DNA of 64,000 nt from contig NC_091108.1 in NCBI RefSeq assembly GCF_024713975.1, positions 10,709,001 through 10,773,000 of the forward strand, written 5' to 3'. Origin of the DNA: Paralichthys olivaceus (taxonomy: Eukaryota > Chordata > Actinopteri > Pleuronectiformes > Paralichthyidae). The notes under the pieces are model-generated. The model did no database searches and was not told the DNA's origin. It saw nothing but the letters and a program-made list of their open reading frames with translations. Shown here in pieces: positions 50,731 through 61,098 of the stretch. A program made the translations under genes and the position numbers. The number at the start of each line of letters is the position of its first letter. Position 1 is the stretch's first letter.

Positions 50731-53700
50731 GAACTGCTCAGAGGGTTCAGACTATCATTTCAGATGTTATATGACCATCTGAGCTGTGCTACTTGTCCAT
50801 CTTTTTTGTCTAGAAATCAGATTTCCTCACATAGTTTCACAGGGTTCACAGAATTTCAATGACATATTTACATTATTGCTACTGGAGCGTCATTCATTAA
50901 TGCACACTATGAACCATAAATTAGCTAATATTATCCACTTCCTCCCGTGGTCATGGAGTGGAGTTGCAGAATCATGGTCCTGCCGGTACATGCACTCAAC
51001 GACTCGCGAGTCAATCTCAGCTGTCGATCCTGACAATCCCTAAAACCAAAACAGAAACATCTTTCAGAAAAATATATATTTGATGTGTACTTTGTAACTT
51101 AAGTTTGGTCCCCTCCCATTCAATAACATGGAGGAGGCAGGGTTTATGACACTGATACTGCAGACAGCCACAAGGGGGCGATCAAAATGATGTGGCTTCA
51201 GTGTTTTGCACATTTACAGCTGACTTCAGCGCCCCCAAGTGCCCACATAAAAGAAATCAAATTAAAATATCATTATATTATTTATCTGGCTGTTAAACAA
51301 TGTTGGATTTTACATTACAGAGGTGCATTCTGAAAACTGAATATGTTCAAGCAAACGAAGTGAGCCATGTCACTGATAAAGAGTAGCTAAGATAACTCTG
51401 ACGTGGATTATAACAATCTTCTCCAGAGTCACTCTGAATGAAAGATAATCAGTTGTTACAGCTGTTCGCTTAGTTTTGCGATAGAGGGCTGAATGAAATC
51501 TTGACACTTTCACGACATCAGAACAAAGTTTGGGTCGGTTGTGTTCAGACGTCATTTAGGTGAAGATAAAGAATAATGTTTGGTCAAATGATAACACCGA
51601 TCAGTGGCAGACATTAGGAACAATGAGATAATAGAGAGATATGTAATGATATTTAGTCAGCATCAAAAACATGCAACTGATTTTGTTTTCTACAAATATG
51701 AACGACACAGCTGATCCACTGACAGTTTTATTTATTTGGGTCAGTGCACAATGTGACTTTTCAATAACTTTAAAGTGATTTTTTTTGATTTTGTATAATT
51801 GGCCATTTCAATTCATCTCAGACAAGAATAGATGTTTATCCCCTGCCCCCCCCCCCCCCTCCTTAAAAATAGACCGTCTGTGTATAATAAGACAATGATC
51901 TTCTTTAACGCAACACAATAGAGTCTTTGTGTGTCAGCGCGGGCCTTGAGTTGCAACCATTAACATATCTTGCAGCTGAATCATCACCACTTACGGGTAG
52001 TAACACCAAAGCTGAAAGTCATCTGTAAGATAATGGATTTTTCCAGTTGACACTTTAAGAAATTGTTTGATTTGCACAATAGACGTACAGCAAGCCAAGC
52101 AGAAAAACAAGCTGCCGCAGAGAGAGTTAGCTATTCAAAAACAAAACTGTCATGCTATGTGATCTTGTGAAAAGTAAAATGTTGCTATTTATTTTTTCAA
52201 TTTCCTTATCTAGAAATTGTGGCAATTTCTTTTTAATCAATGAAATAAAGTTCCAGTATTTAAAAGAACAATTCATGCATCATCAATCATCATCTTCATC
52301 ATCAATCATCATCATCATCAATAATAATAAAAAAGTAACCAGAAACAACTTAAATGAGTCAGGTCAGGTACTATCTGCAATGGTGGTGCTTCACGATGTC
52401 ACCAAACTAGGTCTTTTGTTGTTGTTATTTTGATAGAGAGACCCCTAGTGGCCAAAGTTACAGTTATTGCATTTAAGTAATGAAATACAACTACTAAAGT
52501 TTTAAAATATTTTTACTTTAACAATTTAAACGTCCAAGGGTAACAGAGGGAATATGACTTCTTCTGGAAATTCATGGAGAATCTTTGGTTTAAGTTTCAT
52601 AACACAACATAATCACATTTTCTGCGTAGTTTACTTTAGAGCTGAGGATCGAATCCAACTCCAACCTCCACCTCTCATCACATTCTCCTTCCAGTCTACT
52701 ATGTCCGTCACCTACCTGCTCACCCTCTCTTCCCACCCCTCACTGGACCCCCTATACGCACACACCCCTACCACACCCCCCACTCACCATCCCAGCCCAC
52801 ATTCCCCTCATTGCTTCTGGACCATGGAAAGCCCCTGGTTCATTTTTCAGTGGCACAGGGCCTTCTCCCTCTGTCTCTCTCTTTCCACGGTGCCGTCGGC
52901 CAAAGCCAGCCATCAGATCACATGCTATGTGCAGCCTCAGCAGCAGACGAGCACAGCTATTTGCTGGGGGGCACACATGCTGGGGCCCCGAATGAATGAC
53001 TGGCATTCTGGTGACCTCCCAGGATGCCAGCAGACTGCTGGGTTGGAAGGCACTTTTAGGACAGGGTGTCATGGCTTGTTGCTGTGTCATTCATCTGGGG
53101 TAGGCATGTTGTCTCCGGGGCAGAATATTGCAAAAATGTTTTCACACCTCTTAAGGGCAACTTGGATTGGTGTCTATAAAGGGCCTCAGGGCTGAATCTC
53201 AGACTAACGATGTTCAGTTTGGTTCAGTTTAACCCTGAAGATGGGGGTGATGATGGAAAAAAGCTGTGTGATTCAAAACCACATTTTCTATTCTGAGACA
53301 CTGATACGTGAAGCCCATTCGCTAAGGCTCGCTATTAAGCTGAAATATTAGTCACTCTACAAAGTGATCAAGCGTCTGGGCTGAGCAGACTGTGGCAGGT
53401 AGTTTATGTTTTACAATTTTATGACTTGTTTTCTGTCCTGACACTTGACCTGTCAAGTTAACTTCAGAGAAGCTGAACATGCAGTTTACAGTCGACTCAA
53501 AGAGAGTTGAGAGAAAAGAGGCAGCAGAAACGAGGGGACGAGAAGAAAATGGAAAAGGAAACATCATTACAGTGACACTCAGCTATTTGCCTTAAGCGCT
53601 GTGTGAGTAATATGTCTGAGAGCACAGGCCAAGTATTCACAGTGTTTTGAGACAAAAAAAAAAACAGTAAAGTTGCCATGGTGACATCAACATGTTAATC

Positions 53701-53764
53701 TCATGTGTAAAGGATGCAAACTGTAAGTGTTTTATAACCTGACAGCATAAAATTCCCATTAAAT
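50731..53764. other. Intergenic, middle part of the aire-amotl2 interval
   Basis: No supported gene. It contains a family D copy, a poly-C run near 51847-51859, a CAT/TAA-rich simple stretch near 52270-52330, and a GC-richer 0.5-kb patch (about 52.65-53.15 kb) that is open in one frame but looks non-coding. Confidence 0.5.
51095..51215. repeat. Dispersed repeat, family D (copy 2)
   Basis: 'cccattcaataacatggaggaggcagggtttatgac' and 'gcagacagccacaaggggg' match copies at 48900 and 55715. Confidence 0.6.
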
Positions 53765-54085
53765 CTCCACCAAAGTCCAAAAGTCCCCTTATGAAACCAC
53801 ATTTAAATTCACTAGATCAACATTTTTATTTGGATCTGCACCAAATGGCACAAAGTCCCTTTTTTTTTATATCAACAACCATTCAACATTCCCTGGGAAA
53901 TTGATAAAAACATTCCAAAAACGTTTATATCTCACATTGATAAAGAAAGTGGAAATAAACTGTGGATCCTCCAACTGATCTGGATCCGCACAAAGTTTGT
54001 AACAGGTTCTACTCTGACTCATTCTAATTTCATGGCAACCAATCCAGTAGTTTTTGTATAATCCAGCTAACTAAGGCTACTACCA
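53765..54085. repeat. Dispersed repeat, family B (copy 2)
   Basis: 'ggatctgcaccaaatggcaca' and 'catggcaaccaatccagtagtttttgtataatcc' match 15690-15975 closely in order and spacing. Confidence 0.65.
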
Positions 54086-54109
54086 TACTCTCTGTATCAG
54101 TTTTTTATT

Positions 54110-54178
54110 CCATTACATTTCATTTAGCTGATGCTTTTATCCAAAGCGACTTACAATAAGTGCATCAACCATGAGGGA
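54110..54178. repeat. Common teleost dispersed motif
   Basis: 'catttagctgatgcttttatccaaagcgacttacaataa' is a very widespread short repeat in teleost DNA, usually part of a SINE or DNA-element copy. Family not assigned. Confidence 0.7.
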
Positions 54179-55714
54179 ACAAACCCAGAACAACAAGAAT
54201 CAAGTACATTTTAATCCCCATCCATAGTAACACACCTGAAAACGCATATTACACAACTACTCTAATACACTATGCATGAGTGTGTCGGTGTAAACAATGT
54301 GACGGCCTCAGGGACTCTGCCAGGGCTGGTGTGTGTTGTGTTGTTTGTTGTGTGTGTGTGTCCTGTCCTGTGTTGCAGGTTTGGGTGGAGCTGGGGGCCG
54401 TCAGTGAAGTGGAGGCAGCTGGCCATTGCCTCTCAGATAGATTATAAAAGTTGTGCTCATCCTGATTTACCGATGAGCCCCCTCCCCTGCACCACATGGA
54501 GTTTTGAATTTGAATTTTTGTATTATTCATTTGGTCTTCTTTTTTGTCTTGCATTTAGCTCCTGCCAGCCTTATTAGCTGAACTTGGTATTGTTGTAATC
54601 TTAATTAAATGAAATTACTTTTGTTAAATAAAATATCTTTCTATTAGTTAAAACATTGCGTGTCTTCCCCTATTTGCGAATGTAGTTGCATATAATTGAT
54701 TATTTAAGTGCGTTCTATACTGGTAGAAGGGGGGTCATGTAATAGGAGGCTGACAAATCTGCGAAGGCTACATCGTGACTGAAAAGACAGAATCAGTAAG
54801 CGGTTGTGAGTGTCTATGTCTTTGTTTCCAAACATTTCCGTTTCTGCTTGTCCAGACTAATACGCAGCCTCGTTTTCCAACTAAAACAGGGCTGTGTCCA
54901 ATCTTCTAAAACTATGGAGTAGTCTGGACATCAGGCGTATCTGTAGAAGAGTTGATGCATTTTCAACAGATGGACAAATGCAAACACAACCTCTTTGGTG
55001 GAATAAGTTCACGGTTGCATGGGTAGATTTCTGGCCTAGTAATCTTCATTCTTTGTTTTGACCATTGATCATCAAAACCTGACATTTACAACAACTACCA
55101 CTGGATAATAGGCTAAGGGAGCGAGTCGCCAGTATCACAGAACTTTTTGAAAAAGCAGAACATGCCTTGTGCAGTATCTGACATCCGGGCTGTTATATCT
55201 GCTCTAATTAGCTTGCTTGCCTGTGGTACATGTCACTTCTGATTCTCATTGACAAAGTGATGTCGCACTCGTCAATGTAAAGGCCCTTCACACGCTGCCA
55301 ACAGAGGTCAATGAAATCATTGTACTATTTAAGCTTTCAGTTAATGAGAGCACATCACTGCTTTTTCTTTTGCTTTAGGCTTCCTTTCACTTTTGAATGC
55401 AGGCTAACAGGACAATACACCTCTCAGATATCATTACTGTGGAGAAAAATGAGGATTTTCCAGTTCTCCAGACAGGCGGGGTTTGGATCATGGGGTCTCT
55501 TTTTTTGAGAACTGAAAACTGAACATAATGATTGGAGTCGATTGAAGCAACTGAAAACTTGAATCATGTTTTCCTTTTGCTACAACATCTGGGTGAGATG
55601 TTCTCAGTGCTATATTGTGATTACAAATGAGTCAACTAAAAGATTAGTTTGGAAAAATCACTTATTCTTGATGAGAGTTAGTTGAGAAGATTAAGACTCC
55701 ATTCATACGGAAAA

Positions 55715-56000
55715 AGATCATAGACTTCATTTAAAGATGGATGACGTGTCTCAGGTTCCTCCTACTGTCCAGAAACTCAGCTAAAATATCCCGGATAGGA
55801 ATGCTGCCATCTTGGGCATCAAAATAATTGAAACTACCTGTAAAACTATAACTAATTAAAACCAAAAATAAAATAGAGAAAATGTCAGAAACCATTTTTG
55901 AGAAATCTTTATTTGCTTCAAATCCCACTCACTAACATGGATGAGGTGGGATTTATAACTTATACTGCAGCCAGCCACCAAGACACTTCTGCTTCACAGA
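55715..56000. repeat. Dispersed repeat, family D (most complete copy)
   Basis: Starts 'catagacttcatttaaagatggatgacgtgtct', includes 'ctcagctaaaatatcccggata', and ends 'atttataacttatactgcagccagccaccaag'. The first part also matches 20910-20970 in a kif1a intron. Confidence 0.6.
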
Positions 56001-59000
56001 GTTGTCACGTTGTCTTCAGTTTAAATGCCAATTTAAGATAAAAGCAGTTTTATATTTACTGTACAGACATCAGTGGTGTGAAAGTTCTCCTCAAACTCAT
56101 TGTAAAAAAATTACTCCACTCGCCAATATTTTAGGTTTCAGTTTGCGTCCAGGTCACACAATAATAACTATCATCTCACTTAGTGAAGGCAACAGAAGAA
56201 AACCTGTCCCAGATGCGAGTGCCCCACTCAGCGGATTCAGCGCTTGTGACTCATGTCTGAAGTCTGTTTGCTGCGAATGATCGGAAATTCCCTTGAATGC
56301 TGCTCGACTTGCTGCAACATGCAGAGGTTTTTCACACTTCACTTTAAACACAGGTTATTTATTAGCTTTCACTCTCAACAGGTGTCATAGAGAAATTAGG
56401 TTAGATCATAACATAATTGACTCTGGAAACCAACCCTGGCATCAGGAGTGAATCTGTAGTGAAATGTGAATACATGGGAAGCCTGTCGTCAGTGTTTCCC
56501 TGTGAACAGGATACCACTTGAGAGCAGCGCACCTTGTCCTCTTCTATTGTGTATTGTGTGAACGAGGAAGCCATCCGTGGATGTGAGAGCCAAGGACAGG
56601 AATCCATCTCGCTCCTTCCAACACTATCAGTTACATTCCTCGCCAATCCCGTCGTATCACATGACCCCGTCTGCTATTCTGTCTCGTTCTTTCCCACACG
56701 GTCCAACACTGTAACACGCATCCTGTCACTATCCAAGTTTAACGCTATCTCAAGATAGATACCATCATGGAGCTCCGGAGTCATGCAGAGATTTTAAAGG
56801 AAGAAGAGATAGAAAAAGAAAGACTGACAAAGCCAAACATCTTGTTGTTTGGTCTTCAGTTTAACACATCACATCTCTCCTCATATAATTACTTCTCAAC
56901 TACGGTAAATCAAACAGCCTTCAGCAGATATGATGAGAAGTCGTCTCTGATGATATGGTTAAACAAGAGTTTCTTTTCAATGACAGAAAAGTAAAAAGTC
57001 TGCTCAGCAAACAATGCTCAGTTAAGAAGAGAAGAATGGGAAAGCTGTTTAAATTTTCAAATATATAAAGTTACTTTAGGTGAGTCTAAATCTGTGGTTT
57101 CCAACTGTTCTAGGCCAATAGCCCATCTTCTTGTCACCAACTGCATTTGTTTGAGCTATTTGTAAAGTTTCTGGGGTCTGAAGATGAGAAATTACCAAGA
57201 ACAAGAGCTGAGACTGAAAAAATAGTATAGTATTATATTATTAATAGTAGTAATACTAAATAGCATTTACCAAAGGATCAGAGCCTCAGTTTGGTTTGAC
57301 TGTTAACTTTTCTCAATGGAATTTGAAGGATACACACAAAACTACAAACGGCCTCCTTCGGGCCTTTCACACCATTGTATCATAATTCACTCCATACAGG
57401 AGGCTTTTCCATTCATTGTAAATCATTACAGAATTTTCTACCTTTAAGGATTCCCCCTCTCACAACACACACACACACACACGTTGTCTTCCTGTGTCCC
57501 TCCCTTCGACAAAAACATTTTCATACTGACTTTAACACACAGAATAAATTTAGAGTCTGTTTCTAATTGTGTAACTGGTAGTTTGTATACTGTCACTGTT
57601 TCCTTGTTTGTGCACATGTTTCCACCAAAACCTCAGAGGCAATCATGTATATAGCAACAACACAGTTGTGTTTTATTTAGTGTGTCCTTTAATATTCCTC
57701 AGTCTCGCTCCACACAAACAAGGAACAGTTCTCGAAATCTTCAGCACCTTCAGACTTGTGGCACGCCATTTTAGATGTTCATCTCCTGTAATGACTGTTT
57801 GAAAGCGTCCATAATTTTCAAAGGGTCGGCCCTGCATTCCTCTGGAAGTTCACAGGAAGTGTGATACAATGGAGGACAAAATGGCCAGAGGCGTTGTCCA
57901 CCAACAGACACACACACACATGGAGGGAGTGGAGGAAGTTGTGAGGTGGTGTTAAATGACATGAGCAGACTTTTAAAAAGGTGGAGACTGAGCTGCTCCA
58001 CAGTGTGAATGTGACCAGTCACCTCCGTGTGAGGGCCGCCCACGGAGACGCAGTGTCTGCATATGTTTTAAAAAGAGCCAGTTTAAGAATACGCAGCATT
58101 CGAAACATGACGGGAATGCGTACCAATGTGTGTGAGCTTAATTAAGGAGGGTAAAAGAGCCAGGGAGATGATTGTGGACACATATCAATACCATCTCATC
58201 GGGCTTATAGATTTTTGAGCCGAATGAGAGCATCAGCTTGAGGCCATTGGACAGATACTGTATAACAATCAATGACTGTGGCCTGTCCTGCTGTGATCGC
58301 ATCCATTTCTTTATTCTAATGAAGTTTGACCTACTCTGTGGTTTTGGATTTAAAATTCAGTCAATGCAAAAGCAGAAAATAATCGTTCCTCCTTTCTTTC
58401 TTTTCTCTCCCTCCACTGCCATATGATATGACATGATCAGACTAAAATCTCTGCTATTTAAGGGCCCACAGTAAAATTCATTGTCCCTGTCTAAAGTCCT
58501 CAATATATCAGTAGTTAGATCTGAGCAGGTAATGAATAGCATAGTCTTGTCTTTTGGCTCAGACAGAAATAGAGTGTGTCATAAATATTTGTGTTCTACC
58601 TTGAGGCAGGAAATGTATTGGTCTATTATTTGGAGAAGGTGCATAAACCAAAAGGAATTGAGTAACTAATTAAATGATGTTGTTCATGAGTGGAATGACA
58701 GTTAATTATGTTTCTGGCTGGCTCCCCATCCATCCATCCATCCATGCTGTGATTCTGTGTGTAACCTTGTCTCAGCGGGAGGACGTACTGCATGTTTGAG
58801 GTTTGAACCAGCAACTCAATGGGAGGGAGTGCCCATGTGTGGCGTTCTCCAGGCACTGTTCTGACCCATGTAGTGCGATGATGGGTACAAAGAGCCACTG
58901 TGTTTGTAGTAATAGGGCGAGCACCGACCTCAGATTCCAGGGGACAGCTGCCACACACACACACACACACCACATGGACACACACAAGTAAGGCGTTCAC

Positions 59001-60269
59001 TGCCTTCACACACTTGCACAGATATATTTTACTCACCCCTACCAACCTACAGTGGAGGCCAAGGGGTTGCATTTGTAATATGCCACAAAATAACATGTAA
59101 GCAGATTTTAGGAGAGCAGAGATATCTGCACTTCCTGTTTCTGCACATACAACATGTGGACTTCTAAAGGTTTGAAATGAATCCAGTCGAAACAAGTTCA
59201 TTTTTAGGATCCTTGAATTATTAAATTTTACACTTTATGCTACATCTCCATTTAGGTTTTAAATTAAGTGCCTCAGATATTTATTGGATAGAACAATGAA
59301 ACCTGCTCTTAATTACTGGTAAAATACTTGAAATACTTTGTTCTACACACACACCCAGTCGACTAATTCACATTAATTGTGGGTGCACCTACGAGAATCT
59401 CAGTGAGTGCACAGCAGGTCAGCTGAACATGCCCCAAAATGAGACATTTGTCTGGAGGTAAGCATGGAAGTCAGTATTTACTTTAAATGAAATTTTAAAT
59501 CAACAAATAGGACTAAATATTAACTAAAGGAGCCTTCTCTCATTTCCCCTATGCTACTGAAATACATAATATTTATAAAAAGCACTACTTCATTCCAGTG
59601 AGGCAAAGTCAGGTACTCAAGCTCAAAAGACAAAACTGTGCCTTCAAGAGAGATTTGATGTTTTATGCCACATTTTAAAGGGACGTTAGTTTTCACTGCA
59701 CAGAAAACATGATTACTTTATAATAATAATAATAATGCAATTTAAAATACAGATGGATTGATTATATTCATCGATTAATCCGTTAATATCAAGGTGGACA
59801 TTTAGCACATATTACTAGTTTTTAACTTAACAAACACTCTTACAAAAATGTTTTAAAAATGAGGCGATAAACATACAAATCACAAAACATGTTCCTTCTT
59901 GTCAGACAGTGCATTAATGCATCTGTTTTTCCATTTCTTGCTTTTTCTTTTTACTCTTTTGTTTCTTTCTCTTTATTCCTCATTCCATTTTATATTTGCT
60001 GCTCATTCTTTCATCGTGTTTTCTTATTTTACCACTGCTTTATCAATTTGACTTCAAGGCCACCGTACAAAACCCTATTTTTTTTCGCATCTCCCCTTTA
60101 TTTGTTTCCCAAACACATTATAATGATCCCGCTGCTTCCTCAAACAAACACCCTTCATCATACACATCTTTATTCTACTGAACCTCCTCGTTGTTGGTGA
60201 TCGGACACACTGCAGCCTCCTCCTCCTCCTCCTCTCGTGTGGTTTTACTCCTCTGATCCCTGAGGGACC

Positions 60270-60522
60270 TCGCGTTTGACATTCCTCACATTCCGACCTC
60301 AGTCCCTCCTCGGTTACTTATTATCGCCGCCTGCTCTCTCCACAATCATTTCACAGCGAGACACGGGGAGAGAGAGAAGTGGGGGAGGAGGATGAGACTC
60401 GTCTGACTCCGACAAACTAAAAACAACGAGAGGAGGAGGAACAAGAAGAACAAGCGGGATTACTGCGACTTTTCTACTTCGACGCCGAGCAGAGGGTTTT
60501 GTTATGATGAGAGCGTGAGCTG
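60270..60522 (+). promoter_or_regulatory. amotl2: amotl2 promoter and 5' non-coding exon
   Basis: A GC-rich block. Two CATTCC hexamers at 60280-60285 and 60289-60294, in direct repeat with a 3-bp gap, match a paired TEAD site. The block continues into purine-rich, UTR-like sequence ending at a strong donor (gctg|gtaaga, intron from 60523). The partner acceptor (ttctag) ends at 61012. A tiny upstream frame, ATG ATG AGA GCG TGA, occupies 60504-60518. Confidence 0.6.
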
Positions 60523-61012
60523 GTAAGAGACTCTGCTGCTTTTTATCTCAGAAACCCGAGCGACAAACTGCACTCAAGTTGCTGCAGTCTGACTTTCAAG
60601 TGTTGTGTGTTTGCATCGGGATGTAATGTCGGAATTAAAAGTGATATCACCGGAGACTAAGTTGTTTAAAACGCGGGGTTTTGTGCGCTATTGCTCCCCC
60701 GTGAGATCGGAATTTCTGGCGCATGCACTTTCTTCCTGCTGTGGAAAATCTCTCCGCATCGATGTGTTGTCGCTGTTGGCAAAGCCTCACTAGGTTCATA
60801 TGATACTTCTGCCGTAAAGAAATAATCAATCATATACTATAGAATGTTGCATTCAAGAAAATGTGTGTGCTTGGTATTGAAGTCCATGTGAAGTCCCACA
60901 TGTTTCACAGCCTCTCTTCTGTGTGTGACTTTATTTTTAGTCTAGTATGAGTTTAATCACTTCATATGTTCATCATCAGACTGATTTATTCTCTTCTCCT
61001 GTTGTGTTCTAG
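60523..61012 (+). other. amotl2: amotl2 intron 1
   Basis: 490-bp intron in the 5' UTR between donor gtaaga and acceptor ttctag. No coding content is supported. Confidence 0.6.
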
Positions 61013-61098
61013 GTTCACAGCTGGTTTATTTCTATACTTTCATACTGAGGAAGAGCCCAACCAATCGTTCCAGAGAATAAAAACCCACACAAAGCAGC

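Larger units (their letters stand above)
54086..60269. other. Intergenic, right part of the aire-amotl2 interval
   Basis: No supported protein gene. It holds the two repeats listed, short CA runs (57468-57482, 58953-58970) and a TCCA run (58728-58744). A possible non-coding terminal exon at 54380-54642 is discussed in findings. Confidence 0.5.

Noticed and set aside
52554-53195. 213-codon open frame on the plus strand
   Set aside because: No family resemblance, low-complexity Pro/His/Ser content, no consistent splice context, and an overlapping open frame on the other strand. It looks like chance in a GC-richer patch.
58626-59201. 191-codon open frame on the minus strand
   Set aside because: It runs through a CA microsatellite and a TCCA run (Cys-Val and Met-Asp-Gly-Trp repeats), which explain its openness.
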